This document shows positions 1 through 6,713 of a stretch of DNA of 9,437 bases, one piece after another. The first letter of the stretch is position 1. Each line of letters starts with the position of its first letter. The translations under genes were made by a program, and so were the position numbers. The notes under the pieces are model-generated. The model saw nothing but the letters and a program-made list of their open reading frames with translations, was not told the DNA's origin and ran no database searches. This stretch comes from an uncultured bacterium (lineage in GTDB: Bacteria; Bacteroidota; Bacteroidia; Chitinophagales; CAIODY01): contig CAIQHW010000212.1 of assembly GCA_903871715.1 (NCBI GenBank), positions 1 to 9,437 on the forward strand, in the 5' to 3' direction.

Positions 1-733
1 GGCACTGTTAATGGGCTTTTGCACGTTGTGGGCATTTTCGGTAGTGGAAAGAAAAAAATTAGAGAGCTCAAAAATCAATTTCAAAATTGATGAAAGCGAA
101 AACAAATTTTTTGTGAGTGCAAATGATTTGAACAAAATCATAAAAGCAAAAGGATACGATACTTTATTTCATAAAAGAATAAACAACATTGGCTGGATGC
201 AGTTGGAGCAGGCCTTTGAAACCAATCCTTGGATTGCCAACGCCGAAGTTTTTTCAAATAGAAATGGCGAAATAGAAATTGAAGTGCGCCAGCGTTGTCC
301 ATTAATGAGGATAATTAACAAAAACGGCGTTTCATTTTATGTCGATGAAAAAGGAGTGCCGATGATGTTGAGTTCTAAATTTACGGCACGTGAAATAATT
401 GTTTCTGGAAAGTTAGCAAACGCTGATTTTAATTACTCCCATCCAGAACAAGGCAAGCGATTTGATTTGGTAAAATTGGTTCGATTTATCAACGCTGATG
501 ATTTTTTGAAAGCGCAAATTGTACAAATTAATGTGAAAGAAAATGATGAGTTAGAATTGTATCCGCTGGCAGGCAGCCACGTGATTGAGTTTGGCGATGC
601 AAACGATTTGCAAGAAAAATTTGAGAGATTGAAAATATTTTATAAAGAGGGGTTGAACAAAGTGGGCTGGAGCAAGTATAAAACGATTGATGTGCGATTT
701 AAAAATCAGATTGTAGCAGTAAGAAATCAATGA
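1..733 (+). CDS. ftsQ: Cell division protein FtsQ (5' partial)
   Basis: Divisome scaffold with a single membrane span and a periplasmic body, which in known systems links early (FtsA/FtsZ) and late division proteins. The reading frame is open to the left edge (first complete codon at base 2), so the N-terminus lies outside the window. The first visible residues, ALLMGFCTLWAFSVV followed by ERKK, look like the end of the transmembrane helix and its charged border. The ATG at base 11 falls inside that helix and is unlikely to be the true start. Counting from that Met, residues about 22-93 fit the POTRA domain, with the family-typical segment NPWIANAEVF followed by a strand of alternating charged residues (EIEIEVRQRCP). 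The rest, to about 240, fits the FtsQ beta domain. Identity rests mainly on this pattern plus position immediately before ftsA and ftsZ. The gap to ftsA is 28 bp, so co-transcription is likely. Confidence 0.88.
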   Translation, partial: ALLMGFCTLWAFSVVERKKLESSKINFKIDESENKFFVSANDLNKIIKAKGYDTLFHKRINNIGWMQLEQAFETNPWIANAEVFSNRNGEIEIEVRQRCPLMRIINKNGVSFYVDEKGVPMMLSSKFTAREIIVSGKLANADFNYSHPEQGKRFDLVKLVRFINADDFLKAQIVQINVKENDELELYPLAGSHVIEFGDANDLQEKFERLKIFYKEGLNKVGWSKYKTIDVRFKNQIVAVRNQ

Positions 734-761
734 AAAACTATTCATCAAAAATAATAAAATC

Positions 762-2129
762 ATGATTGATAACACGAACGAAATTATTGTTGGGCTTGAT
801 ATTGGCACCACAAAAATTTGCGCCATTGTGGGCAAAAGAAATGAAAACAACAAAATTGAAATTTTGGGAATGGGTAGAGCCGATTCGGTTGGTGTAGATA
901 AAAATGAAGGTGTTGTGAATGTAGAACAAACCGTGAATGCCATACGAAAAGCGGTAGACGAAGCCGAAGGCAAATCGGGTGTGAAAATAAAATCGGTGTA
1001 TGTGGGCATTGCTGGACAGCACATTAAAAGTTCGCAACACACGGGCATCATCACTCGTCAAAATATGGATGAAACCATTAAAACGCAGGATGTGCAACGC
1101 TTGATTGATGACATGTTTAAGTTGCAAGTAGACCCTGGCGAACAAATTATTAATGTGCTTCCACAAGAATTTAATGTAGATAATTCTCGTGGCATCAGAG
1201 ACCCACGAGGTATTATAGGAACAAGGCTGGCAGCCAGTTTTCATGTGATTACTGCAAAAGTAAATGCCGTAAAAGTTTTGAAAAGATGTGTGGAAGATGC
1301 AGGATTAATTTATGCTGGCATCACTTTAGAACCGCTGGCTTCATCGGCTTCGGTGTTGAGCGAAGAAGAAATGGATGCAGGTGTAGCGTTGGTTGATATT
1401 GGTGGTGGCACAACTGATGTGGCTATTTTTAAAGATGGTATAATCCGTCATACTGGCGTGTTTGGCTATGGTGGCAACATTGTAACCGAAGATATAAAAG
1501 AGGGTTTGGGTGTCATGACCAAACATGCCGAAATGTTGAAATTAAATTTTGGTTGCGCCATGGCAGGCAGTGTGGATAGAAATCAAAATGTAACTATCAA
1601 AGGCATGAAATGGAAAGAGGCAAGTGAAATTTCGTTGTACAATTTATCGCTGATTATTCAAGCTCGAATGGAAGATATTATTGGCTCGGTAAAATCGCAA
1701 ATTATCAACTCGGGATTCGACCATAAAAAATTAATTGCTGGCATTGTTTTAACAGGTGGTGGTGCGCAATTGAAACATTTAAAACAGTTGTTTGAATATC
1801 ATTTGGGCATTGGAACTAGAATTGGTTATCCACTCGAATACATTGCCAACAGTGATTTAGAGGTATTTAAAAACCCTTCTTACTCTACAGGAATTGGGTT
1901 GATAAAAAAAGGATTTGAAGACCCAGATAGAGTGGTCAGTAACAAAAATTTATTGTTTGCTGATGCACAATTGCAACAAGAAAAAATTGATGCCGAAGAA
2001 AAAGTAGTACACATTTTAGAACCCATTCAAGAAACAAAAGTGGAGCCTAAAAAGGGAATGAAATTTTGGGAAAGTATTTTAAACACTACCAAAAAAGTTT
2101 TTGAAGGCGAAGAAGACACTAATTTATAA
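762..2129 (+). CDS. ftsA: Cell division protein FtsA
   Basis: Actin-family ATPase that tethers FtsZ filaments to the inner face of the cytoplasmic membrane. The 455-residue protein shows the actin-fold nucleotide motifs in order: phosphate-1 loop GLDIGTTK (residues 11-18), phosphate-2 loop VDIGGGTTD (211-219) and adenosine motif LTGGGA (330-335). The 1C (SHS2) subdomain that replaces actin subdomain 1B should lie at roughly residues 85-165. The C-terminus, from G432, contains MKFWESIL then TTKKVFE, an amphipathic helix with bulky hydrophobics and lysines. This matches the membrane-targeting helix of FtsA. It follows an acidic, poorly conserved linker (about 395-431). The start at 762 leaves only six residues before the first strand (EIIVGLDIG), as is usual. 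It lies between ftsQ (28 bp) and ftsZ (33 bp) on the same strand with no visible terminator, consistent with one operon. The length is slightly above the roughly 420 residues of E. coli FtsA, mostly because of the tail. Confidence 0.97.
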   Translation: MIDNTNEIIVGLDIGTTKICAIVGKRNENNKIEILGMGRADSVGVDKNEGVVNVEQTVNAIRKAVDEAEGKSGVKIKSVYVGIAGQHIKSSQHTGIITRQNMDETIKTQDVQRLIDDMFKLQVDPGEQIINVLPQEFNVDNSRGIRDPRGIIGTRLAASFHVITAKVNAVKVLKRCVEDAGLIYAGITLEPLASSASVLSEEEMDAGVALVDIGGGTTDVAIFKDGIIRHTGVFGYGGNIVTEDIKEGLGVMTKHAEMLKLNFGCAMAGSVDRNQNVTIKGMKWKEASEISLYNLSLIIQARMEDIIGSVKSQIINSGFDHKKLIAGIVLTGGGAQLKHLKQLFEYHLGIGTRIGYPLEYIANSDLEVFKNPSYSTGIGLIKKGFEDPDRVVSNKNLLFADAQLQQEKIDAEEKVVHILEPIQETKVEPKKGMKFWESILNTTKKVFEGEEDTNL

Positions 2130-2162
2130 AATCATTTTACCAAAAAACATTAAACCATAAGT

Positions 2163-3734
2163 ATGCTCGAATTTAACATGCCCAAAAACCGCAGCTCGAA
2201 AATAAAAGTTATCGGCGTTGGCGGTGGTGGAACAAACGCTGTAAACCACATGTTTCGTCTTGGAATTAAAGATGTAGACTTGGTTGTAGCCAATACCGAT
2301 AAACAAAGTTTGGATGGCAGCCCAGTGTTGAACAAAATTCAATTAGGCGAAAATTTAACTGAAGGTTTGGGTGCTGGCACTAATCCTCAACGTGGCAAAG
2401 CCGCTGCCGAAGAGAGTTTGCCAATCATCAAAGAATTGTTGGGTATTAATACTAAAATGGTTTTTATCACTTGCGGAATGGGTGGAGGTACTGGAACTGG
2501 CGCTGCGCCTGTGATTGCGCAAGCTGCAAAAGAAATGGGAATTTTAACAGTGGGCATTGTTACTACACCGTTTGATTTTGAAGGACCCAAAACTCGAAAA
2601 AAAGCGATAGACGGAATTGAAGAATTGAAGCAACATATTGACTCCATCATTGTAATTTCCAACGAAACTTTAAGAGAAGTTTATGGCGATATGGATATTG
2701 ATGATGCCTTTGCAAAAGCTGATGATGTGTTGGCTACGGCTGCAAAAAGTATTGCTGATAGCATCACCACCGTGGGAACAAAAAATGTTGATTTTGAAGA
2801 TGTGCGCACAGCCTTGAAAGATAGTGGTGTAGCTATTATTGGCAACTCAACTGCTGAAGGAAAAGACCGAGCTTTGAGAGCTGCCGAACAAGCATTGGAA
2901 TCGAAATTATTGTATGACCGCGACATTCGTGGCGCACAATTTATTTTGGTGAATGTTACTTACGGCAAAGAAAAAATTAAGTTGGATGAAATGAACGAAA
3001 TCATGATGTTCATGTATGACCGTTCGGGCGAAGAAACCACCATTAAACAAGGACATGTGTTTGATGAAACACTGGCTGATAAAATTAGTGTAACCGTTAT
3101 TGCTGCTGGGTTTGCGAATGGTGAAAGCAGAGTAAAAATGTTGGAAAACAGAATCAATCAACCTTCGGCAAATATGCAATCGATGGTGTTGGAACATCAT
3201 TTGCCATTATCATCGCCATCCAACATTGTTGATTTGAATTTTGAAAATAAAACTTCACAACACGATATAGAGAATCAACACGAAGCCATGTTTTCTACAA
3301 CTCCCAATTTATTTTTAGATTTTTCAGAACCTTCAAATCCTTCGTCGGAAGCAGCTTCAGAAGCTGCGCATGAACAGGAAGAAGAAAATAAAGAACCGAT
3401 AAAATTTAACAATGTTGAATTTGAATTGAATTCAAAAAGCAATTTTATTGATGCTTTTTCAACCAGCAATAGACCTGTCATCAGCGAAGAAGCTGCATTG
3501 GAGTTGGAAAAAATTCGCAAAGCAAATGAAGATAGAGAGTTGCGAAAACGCAGTTTGAAAAATTTGAGTTATCAATTTAATCAACACAAAACAAGTTTTC
3601 AAGAAAAAGGAATGGAGTTGGAACAAACACCACATTCATCCGAGAATAATGTGAGCGAATATTCGATGCGCCCCAATTCAAATGGTGATTTTGAATTGAA
3701 GAAAAATCCTTTTCTGCACGATAATGTAGATTAA
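2163..3734 (+). CDS. ftsZ: Cell division GTPase FtsZ
   Basis: Tubulin-like GTPase that polymerises into the cytokinetic ring. The 523-residue protein has the glycine-rich T1 region (KVIGVGGGGTNAVNHM), the tubulin signature GGGTGTGAAP (residues 107-116) that binds GTP, and the T7 synergy loop NVDFED (N208, D210, D213), whose acidic residues complete the active site of the next subunit. The GTPase and C-terminal core end near F317. A linker of about 190 residues follows, rich in Glu, Ser, Asn and Ala (including SSEAASEAAHEQEEE). The protein ends in FLHDNVD, a tail I recognise as typical of Bacteroidota FtsZ. I chose the ATG at 2163 over the in-frame ATG at 2178 because the N-terminal pattern MLEFNMPK resembles the M-x-F-x-(L/M/I)-P start of relatives. 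It is the last gene of the ftsQAZ run, and a strong hairpin terminator begins 18 bp after the stop. There is no clear Shine-Dalgarno sequence, as expected for the phylum. Confidence 0.98.
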   Translation: MLEFNMPKNRSSKIKVIGVGGGGTNAVNHMFRLGIKDVDLVVANTDKQSLDGSPVLNKIQLGENLTEGLGAGTNPQRGKAAAEESLPIIKELLGINTKMVFITCGMGGGTGTGAAPVIAQAAKEMGILTVGIVTTPFDFEGPKTRKKAIDGIEELKQHIDSIIVISNETLREVYGDMDIDDAFAKADDVLATAAKSIADSITTVGTKNVDFEDVRTALKDSGVAIIGNSTAEGKDRALRAAEQALESKLLYDRDIRGAQFILVNVTYGKEKIKLDEMNEIMMFMYDRSGEETTIKQGHVFDETLADKISVTVIAAGFANGESRVKMLENRINQPSANMQSMVLEHHLPLSSPSNIVDLNFENKTSQHDIENQHEAMFSTTPNLFLDFSEPSNPSSEAASEAAHEQEEENKEPIKFNNVEFELNSKSNFIDAFSTSNRPVISEEAALELEKIRKANEDRELRKRSLKNLSYQFNQHKTSFQEKGMELEQTPHSSENNVSEYSMRPNSNGDFELKKNPFLHDNVD

Positions 3735-3751
3735 ATGAAAAAGTCACAATG

Positions 3752-3797
3752 CTAAAAAACGGCTGCTAATCAATGATTGGTAGCCGTTTTTAGTTTT
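3752..3797 (+). terminator. Rho-independent terminator after ftsZ
   Basis: A long hairpin lies 18 bp after the ftsZ stop. The left arm begins CTAAAAAACGGCT and ends AATC. The loop is AAT, and the right arm GATT...AGCCGTTTTTAG mirrors it with one bulged A and two G-T wobbles. The arms are about 20 bp and the 3' side is U-rich (TTTTTAGTTTT). This closes the ftsQAZ transcript and separates it from the cold-shock gene. The A-rich left side means it could also work weakly in the opposite direction. Confidence 0.85.
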
Positions 3798-3832
3798 AAT
3801 GTAAATTTCACATTTATCTCAATTAATAACTT

Positions 3833-3840
3833 TACCTTTG
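3833..3840 (+). promoter_or_regulatory. Bacteroidota-type -7 element for the cold-shock gene
   Basis: TACCTTTG is an exact match to the Bacteroidota -7 consensus TAnnTTTG, used by the primary sigma factor of this phylum. It sits between the ftsZ terminator and the cold-shock start codon, and there is no other candidate in this gap. No clean TTG lies about 19 bp upstream, so the -33 box is weak or degenerate. Transcription would start about 6-7 bases downstream (near 3846), giving a 5' leader of roughly 73 nt. Confidence 0.6.
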
Positions 3841-3845
3841 AGGCA

Positions 3846-3919
3846 AGCAATTTTTGCTAATGTTACAGAATGAAATTCGTTCTTTAATATTTTAACAACA
3901 AACAAATCAAAACAAACAA
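3846..3919 (+). promoter_or_regulatory. Structured 5' leader of the cold-shock mRNA (putative)
   Basis: The predicted leader has two small hairpins followed by an unstructured tract. Hairpin 1 is AGCAA (3846-3850), loop TTT, TTGCT (3854-3858), placed almost exactly at the predicted transcript 5' end. Hairpin 2 pairs AGAATGA (3867-3873) with TCGTTCT (3877-3883) around an AAT loop, with one wobble pair. From 3891 to the start codon the sequence is A/C-rich (repeated AAACAA units) with no Shine-Dalgarno sequence, so it should stay single-stranded. Other predicted leaders in this window are only about 10-20 nt, so this one stands out. In other bacteria long cold-shock leaders control stability and translation with temperature; that role here is inference. 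Confidence 0.4.
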
Positions 3920-4108
3920 ATGAAAAAAGGAACAGTAAAATTCTTTAACACCGAAAAAGGTTTCGGATTTATCAAAACTGATGATGGACAAGAATTATTT
4001 GTACATGTATCGGGTTTGAAAGACACAATCAATGAAGGCGACAACGTTGTATTTGATGTGCAAGAAGGTAAAAGAGGTTTAAATGCAGTAAATGTAAAAT
4101 TGGCTTAA
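3920..4108 (+). CDS. Cold-shock domain protein (CspA family)
   Basis: Small single-stranded nucleic-acid-binding protein, usually an RNA chaperone that melts secondary structure in mRNA at low temperature. It has 62 residues, near the usual length for a stand-alone cold-shock domain. It carries RNP1 as KGFGFI (residues 13-18) and RNP2 as LFVHVS (26-31), with the surface aromatics F8, F9, F15, F17 and F27 and H29 that stack on bases. The start at 3920 gives the standard N-terminus MKKGTVKFFN. It is transcribed alone, with its own promoter (3833-3840), a terminator upstream after ftsZ and another downstream. Its position after ftsZ therefore does not imply a shared operon. Family membership is certain. 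Whether it is cold-induced or constitutive cannot be read from the protein, though the long leader is compatible with post-transcriptional control. Confidence 0.97.
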   Translation: MKKGTVKFFNTEKGFGFIKTDDGQELFVHVSGLKDTINEGDNVVFDVQEGKRGLNAVNVKLA

Positions 4109-4170
4109 TTGCCAACGAATCATTTGCATCAATTTATATTTTGCAAGCTGATTAAAACATTACCATTTTG

Positions 4171-4204
4171 AAAAAAAGCGAATCAGAATTGATTCGCTTT
4201 TTTT
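4171..4204. terminator. Bidirectional terminator between convergent genes
   Basis: A perfect 15-bp inverted repeat: AAAAAAAGCGAATCA (4171-4185), loop GAAT (4186-4189), and TGATTCGCTTTTTTT (4190-4204). The GC-containing stem is flanked by A7 on one side and T7 on the other, so it gives a U-run in both directions. On + it ends the cold-shock transcript 62 bp after the stop. On - it follows the receptor stop codon (4208-4210) after only 3 bp. This is a textbook shared terminator for two convergent genes. Confidence 0.92.
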
Positions 4205-4207
4205 ATG

Positions 4208-6625
4208 TTAAAACTTCGCCCCAAAACCCGTATACCAAGTTCGAGCAATGGAAGGAATTATGCCTGGCCCTGGATATTCATCCGTTCGCAAAGTGAAATA
4301 TTTTTTATCGGCTAAATTATTGATGCCAAATTTGATGTTGTAATTTTTGATTTTTATAGCCGCCGACCAATCTAAAATTTGATACGCAGGAATTACACCA
4401 ACTGTGGCATCCTCACTATAAACCGTATTGTTCGCATCAGCAAAGGATTTGGAAGTATTGCTCATTAAAAATGTGGTGGAAATATTTTTGTAAGCATAAG
4501 AAATTCCTAATCGATTAATGGTGTTGGGAGCAAATTCAACCCAATTATTTTTGAATGGTCCACTCACATATTTTGCGTTGATGTAAGCAAAAGAATTGAA
4601 GAAACTCAACTCACCAATTTTTGAATGTCGTGTAAAAATTTTCATCAAATTTATTTCTACATAAGTCTCCAAACCTTGATGAACACTGTTTGCCACGTTG
4701 GTTCTGTAAGTGTAAGGATTGCTGCTGGCATCGGTTAAAGTTTCAATGCCAATGTGATTATTATAAGCCAAATAAAATGCACCCACATCAAAATTCAAAT
4801 AATTTTTCACCGTCCCTCTCCAACCTAAATCAGCATTGTAGCCACTTGCATCTTTTAAATTTGGGTCAATTTTTGATGACACACCAATCGGCGTTTGATT
4901 GCTGTAATCCGTTGGGCGATAGGCTTGCGAAATGTTGCCATACACATTTGTAGTGGCGGTGGTTTTGTATTGCAAACCAATGCCAGCCAAAGCAATATGT
5001 CTATTTTTTGAACGGTCGATATTTACTATCACACCGCTGTCATCATCAGTAATATAGCCCTTTGCAGCCGAATGCAAATATTCATAACGAAAGCCTGGCG
5101 TAACTGAAAATCGTTTTGTAATTCTAAAAGTATTTTCAAAAAAGAAAGCCAAATTAGAAGTGTGAAAATCTAAATCATTTTCATAATTGCCGCCATACAA
5201 ATTCAAATCAAAATCGCTTGCAGTTGAGCCTGGTCCGCCTTCTTGTCGTTTCATGTAGCCATTAAAATAGCGCATGCCTACGGCTAAAGTTTGATTCAAT
5301 TTTCCAATTTTATAGTTAGTGAGCAATCGCAATTCGTTGGTCAAACTTCTAAATCCTTCATGCTCCACCTCTCGTGGCACATAATGATTGGTGGTTGGGT
5401 CAATGCTGTCAGGCGTTTGAATTCCGCCATCTTCATTGCGCCAAACCAAATTTCTTTGGCTCATATTCAACGCCGATTTAAAAGTGAGTAAAGTGTTGTT
5501 GGAAATTTTATAAGAAGAAGTAAAAGCCAAAATATTCCATGGCGAACTTAACCAATTTCTTGCTCGAACTGATTGATTGGCATCGGTTGCAAATTGAGCA
5601 TTATCCAAGCCTCCAGCCATTTGAATTGTATTTCGTAAGGCAGAATATTCCAACCCAAATTTCAGTTTTTCAGTAGCATTGTATTCCACTTTTGCAAAGC
5701 CTAAAATTTGTTTTAGTTCTGAATTTGGTCGCCAACCTATGCTTGTTTTTGTTTGCAGGTAAGCAAAATAATTCCACTTTTTATAAGTGCCTCCAGCCGA
5801 ATTAAAACTGTTGTAAAACCCATAGCTACCGCCAGTTTGCTGGGTTGTAAATTCAAAAGGTTTGTTGGCATTTACATTTTTCAAAATGTAATTTATCACG
5901 CCGCCAAACTGCGGACCAAATTGCAACGATGATGCACCACGTGTTACCTCAATTCTATCCACCGCTTCCAACGGCGGCAGATAGTACGATTCAGGATAAC
6001 CATATAAATCGCCTGTGAGATTGTATCCATTTTGTCGAGTATTAGTTTCAATAGATTGCGTAGGATTCAAACCTCTGAAACCTATACCATTGCTTGGAAA
6101 TCCGCCGCCTTCGGTTTCTGAATAATTGCTACCAGGCACTCGTCCTAAAACTTGTCGAGGATTATTTTGAGCCGTGTTAGCTGCCAAACTATCCAAGATA
6201 ATTACTTCGCTTTTTTTGCCAGAATAAATAATTCCATCGTTCACTTCATTCATTCGCCCCATGCCGCTAATGGCTGAAACACCAGTAATGGCTATGGCTT
6301 TAAGCATTTGCGAAGATGGTTTCAAAATAAAATTCAAATTAATTGTTTGATTAACTTTCACTTCCATCGTTTGCAAAAATGGTTCGTAGCCTATCAATTG
6401 CACCACAATTTTTTGATTGCCAACTGGCACATTTCTTAATTGAAATTTCCCATCGCCATTGGTGTTAATTTCTATGTTGGTGTTTTCAACTTGCACATGA
6501 GCAAATAAAATAGCATTGCCCAAAGAATCAGATACAGAGCCATTTACAACACCTGTTTGTGCAAATAATGAAAATGAAAAAATAGAAAAACTGAAAAAAA
6601 GTATAGTTCTTAAAATTGAATTCAT
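4208..6625 (-). CDS. TonB-dependent outer-membrane receptor, FecA-like
   Basis: Ligand-gated outer-membrane beta-barrel that imports scarce substrates, most likely a ferric siderophore or ferric citrate, with energy from TonB-ExbBD. From the ATG at 6625 it has 805 residues: a signal peptide (charged R6, Phe/Ser-rich core, likely cleavage after FA at residue 22); a carboxypeptidase-regulatory-like beta-sandwich at about 25-105 (GSVSDSLGN to the QLIGYEP region), common in Bacteroidota receptors; a plug at about 125-250; then a barrel ending in an aromatic residue (WYTGFGAKF). The plug segments YGYPESYYLPP, DRIEVTRGASSLQFGPQ and GGVINYILK (about 207-249) closely resemble the FecA group. An upstream in-frame ATG at 6670 adds 15 residues that break signal-peptide form, so I reject it. 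It follows the AraC regulator by 87 bp on the same strand. The exact ligand cannot be told from sequence. There is no SusD-like partner, which argues against glycan uptake. Confidence 0.93.
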   Translation of the reverse strand: MNSILRTILFFSFSIFSFSLFAQTGVVNGSVSDSLGNAILFAHVQVENTNIEINTNGDGKFQLRNVPVGNQKIVVQLIGYEPFLQTMEVKVNQTINLNFILKPSSQMLKAIAITGVSAISGMGRMNEVNDGIIYSGKKSEVIILDSLAANTAQNNPRQVLGRVPGSNYSETEGGGFPSNGIGFRGLNPTQSIETNTRQNGYNLTGDLYGYPESYYLPPLEAVDRIEVTRGASSLQFGPQFGGVINYILKNVNANKPFEFTTQQTGGSYGFYNSFNSAGGTYKKWNYFAYLQTKTSIGWRPNSELKQILGFAKVEYNATEKLKFGLEYSALRNTIQMAGGLDNAQFATDANQSVRARNWLSSPWNILAFTSSYKISNNTLLTFKSALNMSQRNLVWRNEDGGIQTPDSIDPTTNHYVPREVEHEGFRSLTNELRLLTNYKIGKLNQTLAVGMRYFNGYMKRQEGGPGSTASDFDLNLYGGNYENDLDFHTSNLAFFFENTFRITKRFSVTPGFRYEYLHSAAKGYITDDDSGVIVNIDRSKNRHIALAGIGLQYKTTATTNVYGNISQAYRPTDYSNQTPIGVSSKIDPNLKDASGYNADLGWRGTVKNYLNFDVGAFYLAYNNHIGIETLTDASSNPYTYRTNVANSVHQGLETYVEINLMKIFTRHSKIGELSFFNSFAYINAKYVSGPFKNNWVEFAPNTINRLGISYAYKNISTTFLMSNTSKSFADANNTVYSEDATVGVIPAYQILDWSAAIKIKNYNIKFGINNLADKKYFTLRTDEYPGPGIIPSIARTWYTGFGAKF

Positions 6626-6684
6626 GTGGTTTGTTTTGATGTTGCAATATTCTATCAAAGCAGAAAACATGTAGTTACTAAAAA

Positions 6685-6713
6685 CGGAAAATCAATAACG
6701 AAATGCGGAAAAT
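6685..6713 (-). promoter_or_regulatory. Direct repeat, candidate AraC-regulator operator
   Basis: Two copies of CGGAAAAT (6685-6692 and 6706-6713, written on +) start exactly 21 bp apart, two turns of the helix. The match extends to CGGAAAATyAAT (11 of 12 bases). The pair lies 60-88 bp upstream of the receptor start codon, and the distal copy touches the regulator's stop codon. AraC-family proteins commonly bind direct repeats of about this spacing upstream of the -35 region, so this is a plausible site for the adjacent regulator. No recognisable -7 element for the receptor was found. Binding is inference. Confidence 0.4.

Noticed and set aside
738..1244. Long open frames on - antisense to ftsA and ftsQ (also 551-1054).
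   Set aside because: They lie fully over genes with clear family motifs, encode compositions with no recognisable domain, and have no promoter or plausible start context. They are by-products of codon use on the real strand.
2387..3520. Several open frames of 65-97 residues on - antisense to ftsZ.
   Set aside because: The overlapped ftsZ frame is intact and motif-rich. The antisense frames read like low-complexity Ser/Pro/Ala shadows.
6626..6670. Upstream in-frame ATG (6670) as start of the TonB-dependent receptor.
   Set aside because: It would put 15 polar residues before the signal peptide and remove its normal form. The ATG at 6625 gives a standard signal peptide.
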